Origin: Sarcocystis neurona
Taxonomy: Eukaryota; Apicomplexa; Conoidasida; Eucoccidiorida; Sarcocystidae
Assembly (NCBI GenBank): GCA_000727475.1
Contig: KL647294.1
Location: 618,369-682,368 of the forward strand
Length of the DNA stretch: 64,000 nucleotides
Direction of reading: 5' to 3'
Below are positions 12,711 through 25,084 of this stretch, piece after piece. Below the pieces are notes generated by a model. That model did no database searches, was not told the DNA's origin, and was given only the letters and a program-made list of their open reading frames with translations. The translations under genes and the position numbers were made by a program. Position 1 is the first letter of the stretch. Each line of letters begins with the position of its first letter.

Positions 12711-14323
12711 AACGCCGTTTCTTGAATGACCTGTAAGCAGCCCTCCCGCCTGCGCCGAGTGCCCATTTGCCCGAGACCTGCTGAACACGTCGTTCCCAGC
12801 ACAACCCGGCCGCCCACTCAGCACAGAAGATAACGAGGGCGAGTAACTCAGCGCGTAACGAGAGTCATTCGTGGTAGGGGTACACGGGGAACGACCTGGT
12901 GAGAGCTGGTAGCCTGGGAGAGTTCGCAGCAACTGCTGATGTGCAGAGCCCGCATACTGACCACGACGCTGCTGCGCTGTCAGCGCGGATTCCAGCGCTA
13001 TCGGCCGTAGTGGTACTGCACAACAGATCACCCCAGCATTTGCACAATCCAAATGAAGATATGCGGTAATCGTACGTCCATCAGACACACAAGCAGAACA
13101 CCACGCTTCAACTGTAACACATCCGAATGTGCAAAGCACAGACGTCGACTTTGTGGCCGTGTCTCAACCGTCAACAGCTACCATGCACACTTCAGTCAAG
13201 CTCTGTAACACAGCTTACACGCGGAGGCTGCCCTGATAAATTCTGGTTCACCACTGAAGGTGGTTATTTGCCTGCCTGTTTACATTACTGAGAGTACTCT
13301 CCTGGGAGGACAAACGCAGACTGTGATGTCGAACTACCAGATGAAAACCGGCGGTAGAATACGACGATCTACTGGTTTCTTGTAGCCTCCTAACATGCCT
13401 TGAAACAAAGTTGTAAGCTAATTTCGCTACGGGAGATTTGCATGTTCGCAAGTGGAAACTCGCCGTCCCATACGCTCGTCCGTTCCACGAAGAGGAAGAA
13501 TGACTGGAATTTTATACCCAGTGCACGCCGCATGGCGTGTTGGCTACACGGGGTACCACCAACAGCGTCCTGCGCCAAAAACCGGCTTTCCTTTCGCTTT
13601 TGTAATAGCTGAAAAATTCTGCCGCTAAGTACATCCGCGATCAGTCGATGCAAGCTTCTTTAGAATCAAGTAGAGTTTTGTAGACGAGTAAACATGTGCG
13701 TGGATCGCAGCAGCTAGTACAATTGAGTATCAGGCAAACCTTCTCTTAGAAGTCGAGGCCAGCTAGAAACGGTAAATTCAAAACAAGCACACTTCACTTC
13801 TTATTCGGACACGCCACAGGTTCTCCAAAAAGCGCATCTGGAGAAAGTGCTCAGCTCTCAACCACAGTCAATCGTCGCTAAGCGTATGACTACGTGCCCT
13901 TTGGATGTCCGGCTAGGAAAGTCGCGACCACCAGACGGACCTGACACGCTACACATATAACCACATACACCATTAAAAACTACACAGACATCTGCAGCTG
14001 TTGGTGCACTTGAGATGAGTATAGGAAGTTCGAACTGTGGGTTCCCTTGGAAGGATGCAGAAAGGAGGCTACAAAGGCGATGCGTCGCCCGTTAAGCGAG
14101 ACTGCTACAACGAGACTTTCTGCAGTACCTGTACATTCCCTGCGAAAGAGTGACCCTTGAAACATGAAGTAGACAAAGCGTACACCCCATGTGCATTACC
14201 GTATCCCCTGTTTAGAGACATGTTTACAAAAACTGTGGGGTGTGTCATCATGCTACGAAATTCCATGTGGCCAAGCGCCATCCCCAAGACATACGTGGTT
14301 GTACGCAGGTCCGTAGCCGCTGA
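12711..14323. other. No supportable gene
   Basis: Upstream side of RPC4. The RPC4 exon-1 frame stays open to 13139 and could include extra N-terminal coding. Beyond that I see no convincing exon and no repeat array. Confidence 0.4.
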
Positions 14324-14707
14324 GTGTCGTGTCCCGGGTGCGGAAGTGAGCAGGCCTGCTGCGGATTCCAGTCCAGTAGCGAGCCATGCGTTGACGCTGC
14401 AGAAGATGAATTTGGAGCAGTAGCATTTGTACCGGCTCCCGGGTCTCCAAAAACCTGTCGTGGTGCTATCCGCGGCGGCGCGTCCATACGGGAATCTGGA
14501 CCTTTCTCCATGACGGAACGCTCTTTGCCCAACCTCGTGGACCTGTTCGGTCAAGTTAAGTACGAAACAGTGCTTGGCAAGATGCTGCCGACGAATGTGG
14601 TGGCCTCAATTCAAGGAGGAGAAGAAGCAACGCCGGTCTGGGAGAGAAGGGGAAACCGAGAAAATGCGCAAGAGACTCTTGTACACGCTCTTCCACTAGT
14701 CATGTAA
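14324..14707 (+). CDS. Possible exon with DEFG and clathrin-box-like motifs
   Basis: A 127-codon frame ends at 14707. It contains an acidic EDEFGAVAF segment and SLPNLVDLF. DEFG-type and LVDLF-type motifs occur in the unstructured tails of clathrin and adaptor accessory proteins such as epsins. The frame is Ser/Pro/Gly rich, fitting such a tail. I found no upstream ENTH or ArfGAP domain, no confirmed acceptor and no ATG that clearly starts it. It may be a last exon or a chance frame. Confidence 0.22.
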   Translation: MSCPGCGSEQACCGFQSSSEPCVDAAEDEFGAVAFVPAPGSPKTCRGAIRGGASIRESGPFSMTERSLPNLVDLFGQVKYETVLGKMLPTNVVASIQGGEEATPVWERRGNRENAQETLVHALPLVM

Positions 14708-17700
14708 CATGTGGTAACTCGTCGGTTGTGCCGAGCGGTTGTTCTGTGTAGATTTCGCAGCACTTTGGAATTTCGTGTTCCGCTGTCCCCGGCAAGAAAC
14801 GACTTGTTACCATTCATGGCTTTACTCTGAGAGAATCTCGACAGAAGCAAAGAATTTTGAGAGATCTATCTCTATCACCAAGAGTGAATCACTGTCCCCC
14901 CCCAGCAAGGGTCAGTAATGTTCAGCAGGAGCGGGCCGCGAAATCACGGAAAACCGTGTCCAAGAGTTCAGTGTCTTCCGTTCGTCTTACTATTAAAGTA
15001 GAAGTGTACTTGTCATTTCTTTAATTAGCGGTGTTCTGCCCTCTGTAAGCCCTACGTAAGCCCTCTGTACGCAACACTGTCACGCGGCTGCCTTATGCCG
15101 CACGTGGGGCGGGACCGGTGCATCGATGCTCATAAATGTCTCCCGCGGGCCTCCGTAGAGCCGGAAACGTGGGCGGGAAAACTTGCGTCTTCTTAACAGC
15201 GCAGAACTCCCGAAAACAGAGAACCAACGTTCCAGCCACAGTCAGTACGTCATCGGAGACTCTCGTGTTGTCTACATAGATGGGAATTTGTGAATACTTC
15301 AAACGCCGGCGTTGGCGCATCCCGTGCGTAGTCGGCAACCATCGGCTGTGCCAGTGCGACATGCCCACGTACAGACAGTTGCTGGTTTCTTGCGTCTGCG
15401 CTCGGCTGGACAGTCGCGGCCACGGAAAGCCCTGAAAGTCAACGAGCGCATGCGGCGGTAGAGACGCGCCCGTACACTGTGATGTGAACGTGTGCCAGCT
15501 GCGTGTACGCGGTACTGGGCGAGCAGTGTACCCATGTTTACTTTAGGATTTGTCCCCCGACAGCCCTCCTTAGTACTGCGGGCGAAGAGCACGGGAGAAT
15601 CAGCCGACTTGCACTGAGAAAATTTGCTACTCCCTTGGCTGCGACTTGTATTTTAACGCCGTTACTATTATTATTAACGCCGTTAGTCGTTACCAGACAG
15701 AAGGCTGCCTTCTGCGGCGTCGGTCTGGGTGCCTCCGCCTTGTAAACCTAGCTTCCACGTACGGTACTGGTGTTGAAGCTCGATACGAGAGCGCCGAACT
15801 ACACTGTGGAATTTACGGTAGTGTACTTGTGGTTCTGTAACCGTGTCTGCTACCAGGTGGGGCTGTACCACACGGTGGTGTTTACATGAGTGTGCTTGTG
15901 TGACCCCGTGTGCTACCACCTGACGTGGGCAAGTCCTTACAGAGGTATCGTTAAGTGGGCAGCCTGGTCGCTGCTCGCAGGTGACCGACTTCGTCTACAC
16001 CTTGTGAAAACGAGGTACAACGTGCGATCCTACGCATCGACGCGAAAAAAGTAGTAGACACCGTCAGTCACGTAGGGAGCGCGTGCGTGGTGAGGAAGCG
16101 CACAAGTCATTATAATTCGTAGCTCCGCACAGCCTCACGTGTGCGAAGGCTAGTCATTCTTTAAAATGTGTGCCTTACGTCGAAAACTTAACATTAGAGG
16201 GCGTATGGTTCGTCTTCATTTGTCCGTTACAACGTAGTGGGTACATGTTGAAGGGAGCCGCCATCACTACGTGAGGTACCACAATTACAAATGCCTTCAC
16301 TTGCCGTATCGCAAATATGAGAGGAACAGTGATTTTGGAGGGAGCTGGCGGGAAAGGCTTTCTTGGAGCGTTGCTCTTCAAGAATACCGCTGTAAGCGTC
16401 CGGTTCAATAGCGTACGCTGCTGAGGTCTTCTGCTGTCACTGCAAAGCTGCACTGCAGCTTAGGTTCCCCTCTTCCACTCTCAGGGCACCAAATAGTTGT
16501 GGGATGTCAATTAGCGTGCCTGGGGGAGACTGGGTTGAAGGAACCAGTAACCTGACATGTTGACCTTCCACCCATGGACTGCTCTTACCATGGAAGAAGC
16601 TGTCAGTACTTAAACCGGCCACTGCCGGCCTCGTACTGGGTGTCAGGTTAGTGACTAGTTACAATTTTGTAGGCCGGCTCACGTGCATGGGATTACAGGC
16701 GAAGTTACAGAAAAAGGAGAATTCCCGAAATGGATCGCAACAGAGTAGAACTTTGGAAGCCGCGTTCAGCCCAACGATGTCGATTCAAAAATTTCGCTTG
16801 ACATAATAGGAAACGATGTCCTCCACTTCTTACAAAAAAGAAATGCTTTGATAGTGAGGAAGACAAGTCACACGGTTGTGCTCTACGCTTTTGCTTTTGG
16901 TTCTGATAGCGTCCACTTTTCACGTATACCAGAAGAGCATAAAAATAATGTATGTGTCCAAATACACGTGTCAGGTCCTAGCTAACCGCTTTGGCCACAC
17001 TACTTCGCCCGTAGAGCCTGACTGAAACCAGCGCAGTAAAACTTGTGCAACACAAATGTGTCGCGTATGCGTCAGAAGAACTTTGCTCATAATAAATACC
17101 TTGCCCCCCCGCCCCTCTTGCTCTGGTAGCACCCTGTAGTACGCACGCAGGCGCGCTGGTTGCCGGTGGTAGTAGACTGCCATCCTGTTTGCACCGCCGT
17201 CACTGTTTTGGTAAGCATGCAGAAAAGTTCCTCCTTTTCACTGCACACGTCGAAAATCGTGTGGTTTTTGCCGTCGGTTCCCAACGTGTTTTGCAGTGTA
17301 CGATTCTTTTTTTAGGAGGAGACGTCCGTTTACTAGTGTGTTTTACACTAAAGGGCTTCTTTTTTTGTTTAAGGGGATCTCCCTTCACGTACTTCAAAGA
17401 GTTGCGGTGGGAACACGGCGTGGAGCGTGAGTTTGTACAGGCTACTAAACAATCAGTTCAACGTTATGTCGTGAAGCAGTGTTCTGGCCACAGTACTATT
17501 TAGTGGGGGATGCCTGTCCAGGAGGATCCCAAATGTGTGTAGAACACCTCAGGTGCGGGATGCCGTGATGCCCACTTTCTATATCATTTCCTGTACCAGA
17601 CTGGATGCCCTGCTCCATTGATTGTACCGCAGCTGTTCTGGTCGCGAGAAGGGGTTTCGGTCGTTTGCATCTTTTAGAGCAACGGAGTGCACTGCGATGA

Positions 17701-18428
17701 CGCAGTGTAAGTGTAACCTAGATGCAACATAAAACCGCTGGCCGCTGGTTGATGGTAACGGGTACCAAGCCCTGTCAGGCGAAAAAGCATCAGCTGACTG
17801 ACGCACAAAGAAGTGTGAGTCTCTATAGACGACAGGAAAAAGATATTTATCGCGTATGGCTTCAGAGAGCCACCAAGGTGGTGTAGTGGAGAGTACCGCA
17901 TGAGTTGCCACCTGCGCGGCAATCTAAAGATTCCAGTGTTAACTAAGTTGAACTCTAAGTTGACGAGGGATATTCCAATGAACCGTGAGAGAGTCACGTC
18001 TGCAGTGATCATACTGGTGCCTCCGAGTCTCTTTTGGCTTGCCACAGATGTCCTACAAAGTTAGACACCCCAAATACAAAACGTGAGAACCGCAGGATGC
18101 TTTAATTTCGAACTCCGCAGGGGCATTTGGTAAGATCAGCAGTTGAAAGGGCATACTCACTTTGGCACCTTCGGCGGCGGAGGCACTACAGCTGAAACCC
18201 ACGAACTTTCGTTAAACAGCTTGTTGCGATGTCGCGACAAGGTAACTCGCAAGTAAACTCGGGTGCAAGGTGATCAGTTGGGCACCGGTGGCCGCCTGCC
18301 GTCTTTAACGCGTGACGCGAGAATACTCTGCGGTTGGGCGACTCCCGTTGCCACCAGATTTCCAAATCCCGTATGGTTGCAGTGATCCTTTCTTGTTGGC
18401 ACCGTTACGTAAGGTCGTCTTCCGTGCA
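14708..18428. other. Gene-poor stretch, nothing supportable
   Basis: About 3.7 kb without a convincing gene. Minor structure: two diverged copies of a GTGT.CTTGTG...CTACCA segment near 15822-15930, and a small palindromic TTATTATTAACGCCG tract near 15655-15690. A minus-strand frame at 16437-16622 looks weakly protein-like but has no ATG and no splice partner. Confidence 0.4.
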
Positions 18429-19931
18429 ATGCAGGAAAACACTGAACCGAAGCAACATGTGGTGGGGCGAAAGACCCTTGTGAAGGCTTTGCAGACTCAC
18501 CGTCCAGCAGAGACCAAAACGAAACGTGATGGAGGAAGATCTTTTTCAACAAGTCCTCCCGTCGTTCCGTCTGTTTGTCTGGAAGGCGCTGGACATCACG
18601 GAACCTGCAGACAGAACTCCCTCCCCTCCTGTGCAGGTGCAGGGGAAAAGCCGAAGAGCGTCTTTGCTTGGAATGCGGCTGAAGCGACAGCCTTTGTGAA
18701 TCCTGGGCATGCCTCTAGTTCCTCGATCTGTGCGCCTCTACGTCTTTCCATTTCTCGAGTTTCACCTTACCTCCGCCGCGCCTCTGCTGGGCCTGCGCGT
18801 GTCCCTCTTTTTCAACGTCCGAGCTGTAATGTACTTGTACGCAGTGCATCTCCCACACCAAACCCGTTTTTTCAACGTTGTGCTTCAGCTACTTTTTGGC
18901 TTTCCAGAAGTCTTCTTCCTATCAGCGAAGGAAGAGGGGGAAACGCACGAAGCAGCGACCACACTGCAGAGCTGAAGCACCAGGCACAGAACTGGTTGGC
19001 ACTAGGCCTGCAAGATTTTGCTGAAGTGCTTGCTGCTGTTAGCGAGGATGAGGAGGAGGAAGACGACAAAACAGAAAACGGTGACGGAGCAGAAGGTTAT
19101 GAGGGTGCAGAAGAAGAAAGAGTCATAAAAAGTAGGGATCCACAGGAAAGTGTACCAGACATGCAAGGAAAAAGAGAATTCCTTGTCACACGGGCATCGA
19201 GTAAAAGCGACACAGCAGCAGTGCCAGCTATGAGAACCACTGCGTATGTTGCTGCAGTGTGTGACGCTGAGTCACGTCTACAGCACGATCACGCTGGAGT
19301 GACACACCAGCGTGTACGCAGTATGTGCCCGACGCGGGATTGTCCCTTGAGACACTTTTGCTCGTTGTGGGAAGTTCTGGAAGGGTCAACGTTGAAGCAC
19401 TTGGTGATACAGAGTAAATGCAAAGCATTCAAGTTTATTCAGAGCAGGCTGGCCCCAGGCGCTACGTCAACAAAGAATAAAAATATATTTGTTCGAAGTA
19501 CCCAAAGACAGGTTCTACGCAAACCCGTGCAGCACACCTCATCAGTTGGAGAGTCAGGGTTGCAAGTCTGCGAAGAATGCATGTCCGAAGGACAGAAATG
19601 TGCAAGCCCATTCAGAAAAGACGATGCCGGGGAAATTAGGCATGGTGTTGGTGTGGGGGACTTCACAGAGATAGATGGTGCGAGGCATGACAGCAGTTTC
19701 TCGACCCTCTACAATCAAGAAAGGCCAGACGGAGAAGGCAGGGCAAATCTTCAAGTAGGAGGCATGACCGATGTGTTCAAAGTCATGGTAGATTTCTACC
19801 TTTCCATCGTGTACCTGCTCGGAGACAAGCTCAAACGCGAACTCGACGGCAAACTCCTAGTATGCTACTACGCTTCTGAAGGAGCTGCCTGGACTTTGAT
19901 ATCGGCGATTTACGTGGAGCCACACCCTTGA
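18429..19931 (+). CDS. Unrecognised protein, single long ORF
   Basis: The ATG at 18429 opens 500 codons to a stop at 19931; the frame is also open 39 codons upstream with only a GTG start, so an upstream exon is possible. The N-terminal half is Ser/Pro/Arg rich. The middle has a strongly acidic run (EDEEEEDDKTENGDG). The C-terminal part has cysteine clusters (CPTRDCPLRHFC and VCEECMSEGQKC) and a hydrophobic end around FYLSIVYLLG and LISAIYVEP. I do not recognise a family. An ORF this long at about 50% GC in a gene-poor area is unlikely by chance, but internal introns read as coding cannot be excluded. Confidence 0.55.
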   Translation: MQENTEPKQHVVGRKTLVKALQTHRPAETKTKRDGGRSFSTSPPVVPSVCLEGAGHHGTCRQNSLPSCAGAGEKPKSVFAWNAAEATAFVNPGHASSSSICAPLRLSISRVSPYLRRASAGPARVPLFQRPSCNVLVRSASPTPNPFFQRCASATFWLSRSLLPISEGRGGNARSSDHTAELKHQAQNWLALGLQDFAEVLAAVSEDEEEEDDKTENGDGAEGYEGAEEERVIKSRDPQESVPDMQGKREFLVTRASSKSDTAAVPAMRTTAYVAAVCDAESRLQHDHAGVTHQRVRSMCPTRDCPLRHFCSLWEVLEGSTLKHLVIQSKCKAFKFIQSRLAPGATSTKNKNIFVRSTQRQVLRKPVQHTSSVGESGLQVCEECMSEGQKCASPFRKDDAGEIRHGVGVGDFTEIDGARHDSSFSTLYNQERPDGEGRANLQVGGMTDVFKVMVDFYLSIVYLLGDKLKRELDGKLLVCYYASEGAAWTLISAIYVEPHP

Positions 19932-20906
19932 TTACGGAAAATTATCCGTCAACACATAGGTCACCGTGCAGCGTCAGATTCAGCCGTGCCTTAGGGCCGT
20001 AGAACGAAGCAGCAAGCCGCGTTCCACGGTCGAATAAATATCAGTCCCCCCCAAAAGTGTATAGCGGCCAGTGAACATCCTTATGTGCACAGCTACTTGA
20101 TTCTTCTCCCGTGTGCAACCAGACACAGCTACCTCAATCTTCTCCGGTGCACAACTAGACACAAATATGTACATGCAAGTACGAAGGCGTCGTCGCAGTC
20201 CTTTGCCCTGACGTCGTGACCCTTTTCCTCAAGTGACACCCTCAGATGTCTTGTCACGAGCATACAGACTTCATCCCACAAAGAGAACAGCTGATCCACG
20301 AGGAATTGGCAGTGTTCCTTTACAGTAAATATTGCCCGAACACCGTTCTAGAAGCATAGGTGCCACTATACTGGTGTGCATGGTGTTGCCGGCAAACACA
20401 CTCACCACGTGTGAGGGTCCCTAACAGGGGAGTAACGTTTGTGTTAACATACTTTCGGGTGCGTGTATGTGGGAGCACAAGGGTTTTTGAAGGGCTTGCA
20501 GCGGTGGTGGAGGCTTACCTGTCCTAGATGATGTCACGATTGCTGCGGAGGGAGTCTCTTAAATAATGACGTGTACGATAATGCGACTTCTGTAGCAGTC
20601 CAACAACGTGTACGGGGTTACACAAGGCATATTTTAGTAGTAGCGTCGCCAGAAGGTTGGTTTTCCGGTGAAGCTGAATGCTGCAAGTTTAACTTCCCGC
20701 TGTGCAGAAATATTGAAGAACGCAGCTAGTTGTCTTCCCTAATGTTCAAATTCGTTTACAGTACGCAGTGTCATATCATGTTTGCTTCATGCTTCCTTGT
20801 TCTGTACGGTGCGGCTTGAGGTGCGCAGTTGTCTTCCCTTGCATTTGAATTCGTCCACAGTAGACAGTGTCGAAGTACGTTTGCCTAATGTTTCCCTGCG
20901 ACGCAG
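19932..20906. other. Intergenic or 5' intron sequence with duplications
   Basis: No coding frame is supported. Two diverged copies of an approximately 37-bp unit (CAGCTACTTGATTCTTCTCC-like) lie at about 20090-20165. A second duplication of about 98 bp at 20726-20920 reaches the first recognised exon of the next gene. Confidence 0.5.
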
Positions 20907-23461
20907 CTTGAGGAAGAGCTGCGTTTGTTAAAGGCGCGGCTACGAAGGGTGGAAGCACAGACGAAGGTAAACAGCTAAAGGAAAGGTAATTACTGGAGAA
21001 AATACACCTTCATTTCGACCAAACTAGCAGTCAGTCGTGTGGACACAGACACGTATCGCCATCTTTTGCACGTGTCATTTTCACGCCAGCAGGCTGTGAG
21101 ACAACGATTGATACCAGGATGCACCATACAAAAGTGCCCACTGCTTTAGAACACTACATTCTGCTTGACTCAAACTCAGCCGGATTCCCCGCAGTTTGTC
21201 TCGTTTTCGGGCGTGTGGCTACGCGCTGCGTAAGTTGAGTACGGTGCGGTTGTACCTCTACATTAACAGGCAGCTCATCAGCGGACACACGCATGCCTCA
21301 CTTCACCAGTCCGAATACCTGCACACGTCTGCCCACCATTTTACAAACGAGCACACAGTGGCAGTTTCGCAACTGCAGCTCTCACTGTCCTACGCCCCAG
21401 AGCGTGTCTGTGCGGTTTCGCAGGAGGGCTTAGAGAATGCTGGTCGTGAGATTGAGAAAGTTGAGACGCAGTCCCAGGCTCTGGTTCAAGAGGTAGCTAT
21501 ACTGGTACGGACGCTGTCACTGAAACTGAGGTTTGTTGAATCACCTGGAATACCTTCAACAAATTCCCTTGATACGTTTTGGTTACCCGATTTTACACAG
21601 CTGCCTGATTTACCTGTGTGTGCCAGCAAGGAAAGTTGAAAACTCAAGAACACAAGCAGGAGGAGCTCCGACAACAGTACCAGCAAAAGCTGCACCAGCA
21701 ACGCTTGCAGTATGCGACGGAATTGGAAGAAGTGACTTTGCAGTGCACAAGTTTGAGCCAGGAAAACGACAGGTGATTCCCCCCAACACTACAACCATAT
21801 ATTTGCTCTCTACCCCTGCAACAGTTTGTACTCGAAATCGAGTGCCAGCGACGGTCCACATGGGAAGCTGTGGCAGGTAGTGGTGGCATCAGCCAAAAAA
21901 GCTAAACAGAAGTGGCTTGTCCCTTTAGCGAACCAAGAAAGCCCGCAATTTCCGTGTTTTTTTCTGCAGAAAGGAGCACCAACTAGCGCGATTGCGAGCG
22001 CATCTACAGCGCACCATGCGGCACACTGCAGAAACAAACGCCCTACACCTTACCACGCTAGGGCGGCATATACGGTTTACACAACCATACGATCAAACTG
22101 TGCCGGAGACAGTGTTACCGCCTTCGCTTGTCACTACGCGGAACACCACTCGAACAGAAGAGATGGACGTGAAGAGGAAGCGAAGCCCGTCGTCAACCAG
22201 AAAGCCACTTCTTCACTGGTTCGCTGACAGCGGGCTAGTGAAAAAAAGCGGGACAGTTCCGTCGGTATCTTCTAGCACGCGTGACATTTCTTGGAACATA
22301 AGGAAAAGTGCTATCCTATGGGGCAAAAATACGAAGCACCAGCTTCATCAATGTTGCAGTAGAGGCCGACCAGCTGTAGGCGTTGCGGCTTCGACTTCGT
22401 GCCGCACGGATGAACGTGGTCGCTCGCAGCGTCATTCAGGTGAAGAAAGGAACCTGACTGCTGATAAGCGAGTTCACATTAAATGTTCAACTTCTCCCCG
22501 CCTGACAGCTTTGGCACCTGACGAGACGAAAAGGACAGAGAGAACAAAGAGCGTTCTGAGAAAGTCTCTGGCAACGGTACAAGCGGTCAAGAAAGTGTCC
22601 TTCCGCACAGAAGACAGCTCTCAAGTCACAGGCAGAAGTCTCCTCAAGAACGGGTTGGCTCTCTGTGGCCCAGCGCACGCGCACGGGATACGCACAAGAC
22701 CGTGCTGTCAGTCGCTTCACAAGGAGCTGCAGGATGCAATGTACGTCCGAAGGCCTGCAAAGAAGAGTATTGTTGACCTTCAAAACCCTGATAAATGCGT
22801 TCAGATGCCTGTGACACACCGGCGCATAGAAAGCTCTTCACACTGTCGAAGCAGTCACACAGTTCTTCCAGGCCGTAACTTTCACCTTTGCGTAGTCACC
22901 GCACAGCATGACGGAATCACGGTTGCGCCGACGGTATCATGTGACAAGGTCGGCGTTTTACCTGTAAGCGTTCATAGGAAAAAGGAGCCCGCCGTCCCAC
23001 TGAGCCACGTTGCTCTCTACACTTTCCTGTTGGTCGCTTTAATCGACATCGGCATGCTGGACTGTCACTTGCAGGCAGCTTTTCTCCGCTGTGTGCACTG
23101 GGCAACTTTACTAGCCCTATCTGGCATTCAAAATTTGCAACGATTGCAGCTACTCGCACAGCACGAGCAGTTCTGGCACGGTAATGCTGATGCGCGTACG
23201 ATTAGTAGTTCTCCCTTCTTTTCCGAGGTAGCTTTGCGTGTGCGCGTACTGCTCCTGAGTTCGACTGAGCAAGCGCTGCTACTCACACTCAAAACACTGC
23301 GTGCCGTGGAAGGTGATGTGGACGAAGTGGTGCATCTAGCGCACTACACGGAAGTATTAACGGACCAGTTCTATGTCGGTTCACCAAGACACACATGCGC
23401 TAATAGCCATAGGGTTGTCAACGGAAGCTCAGACATGTTCAAGGAGTACGCATGTCCGTAA
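20907..23461 (+). CDS. Coiled-coil protein with large terminal exon (5' end not found)
   Basis: Five exons agree in phase: 20907-20966, 21424-21492, 21627-21772, 21825-21876 and 21974-23461. The first three encode charged helix (LEEELRLLKARLRRVEAQTK; EGLENAGREIEKVET; QEHKQEELRQQYQQKLHQQ), a clear coiled coil. The last exon of 496 codons begins EHQLARLRAHLQRTMRH and goes on to a basic Ser-rich region (KRKRSPSSTRKP, KSVLRKSL). Near its end is a hydrophobic segment (VALYTFLLVALIDIGML) that could be a membrane helix or buried core. The 52-nt exon is formally in phase on both sides in a low-complexity frame, although another frame of it looks more helical. Earlier exons with the start codon must lie to the left. 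Function unknown; the layout suggests a structural or centrosomal/cytoskeletal protein. Confidence 0.55.
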
Positions 23462-24797
23462 CTACCAGACGGAGACCCCAAGAGAAGGTCCAAGCGTGCT
23501 TCTACTGTGACCAAGAGTCGTGACTGAAACATGAGTGGGGAATCGGAATGGTATCAGACAAGACATGAACACTCAGGCGGACACGGGTCGGCGTTACTGG
23601 CCGCGCCGATGACGTGAGGGAACGTAAACGAACAGATGTTATCCACACTGAGAATACTAAGGTCCACAAAGAGCCCAGAGCCTGCCGCCATAACACGAAA
23701 CACTAAGTTGAACACTGAAGTAGATAAGTCCTACTAGGTCGGCCTGTACTGTGGCAAGGACGGTTAACGACACTGATGGAGAAAACAGGTTTTTCCTTTC
23801 CTGGTGAACTCACTATCGTATACAGAGCCGCCCAAGACAGCAGGTCTTCGCCTGCGAGTACGTGATGCAGGCGACAGTTGGAACCTGTGCACGGGATATG
23901 TTCCCCACGGGATCGGTGTGTGGAAGCGAAACGACTGTAGAACTGCGACTAATATTTTTGTCGGGGGAGAGACATACGTAGCGAAGCGGAACTACGTGTG
24001 TATACATGTATATATGTGTGTGTGTGTGCGTGTGTGTGTGTGCGTGCGCGCGTGTGTGTATGTGTATTTGCCTGCGTGTGTATGTACGTATGTATGTATG
24101 CATGTATGCAGGTGTGTGTGTGTGTGTGAGTGTGTGTGTGTGTGTGTGTGTGCGTGAAAAGCTCACAACGAATCGGAACCGCTGACAGAACCGCCTGTTG
24201 TCTACTTGGGTGTACCACTGAGTACTCGAAGTCATGCCTTTCATTCGTAGGCATCCCACAGTGAATGTAAAAGCACGAGTCCACTTATACAGTCTTTTTG
24301 GCCCTAGCCTTAATGGAAGACGGTGCTCGTTTGCTGACTTGCTGCCATACAGACTGTTTCTGCTATCCTCTGCAAGATACCTTTTGGACTCGCTGTTGAA
24401 GGTTGGGAACGTTGCCATTGAACACGCTCCGCAGGTCGACACGCTCATCAACGCTTTGAGGAGCAAACCTCACAGTTCTGGTCTACGACACTAACTTTGC
24501 CTTGTACAACGTGCTGATGACTAGCCTCTTTTACAGTAGTCCTGCAGCCACTCGAACAGACAGAGCACCCGCCTGGAGTCCTACAAACTGCAGGGGAGAA
24601 GTGTGACGGCAGCACACATTGACTGCGAAACAGCGGAGTAGGTGTGGCGGTTTCCACATTCGCGTGTGACCGATACTGTACAAAGCTTTACGTGCAACAA
24701 GCGCTTGTAGTCAATGACTCGTACACGTAGTCCGTCGATAGAGAATATACCTGCATAGAACTGACAGACCTGTTAAACACAAATGCAAGCACAATAC
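23462..24797. other. Intergenic region with GT microsatellite
   Basis: Contains the GT-rich array at 23998-24157. A minus-strand frame from about 24466 down to the array looks weakly protein-like (LPLRLGPKRLYKWTR) but has no ATG or confirmed splice sites. Confidence 0.4.
23998..24157. repeat. GT-rich microsatellite
   Basis: Interrupted (GT)n with embedded GTAT and GCGT units, including uninterrupted stretches such as GTGTGTGTGTGTGTGTGT near 24133-24150. It is the only sizeable simple-sequence array in the left 49 kb. Confidence 0.95.
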
Positions 24798-25028
24798 CTC
24801 TTTGGCAAAGTAGCTATGTAGATAGACGTAGGAAAGAACGAACCACAATGTCTCTGGTACACGCTTTGCAGCCAGGCGTCGGACGTAAACGACTTCACTG
24901 TGATCGTTTCTGCCCGGCCCCGTGCGTTGTTTCGCATTCTCATCAGTGAGACATAAGGCGGCTCCACATGTCTTGCGAGGGTCTTTAAGCTCCACAAGTA
25001 CAGCAAGTGTTATTTCTTGGTCCCGCAC
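24798..25028 (-). CDS. Possible exon of an unrecognised gene
   Basis: An open frame reads QEITLAVLVELKDPRKTCG and continues to YLHSYFAKE. It ends at a good donor (CAAAGAG then GTATTG) at 24798. Composition is protein-like with amphipathic helices. It starts at GTG, so it would be internal. It lies 56 nt beyond the stop of the secreted protein on the same strand and could belong to a separate gene. No family recognised. Confidence 0.25.
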
Positions 25029-25084
25029 ACATCATCGGTGGGTAGTGGCAAACCATCCTAGAGCTGACCCTCGGCTCAGTTGCT

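Noticed and set aside
21825..21876. Reading this exon as FVLEIECQRRSTWEAV
   Set aside because: It looks more like coiled coil, but its phases do not match the exons on either side, while the other frame matches both.
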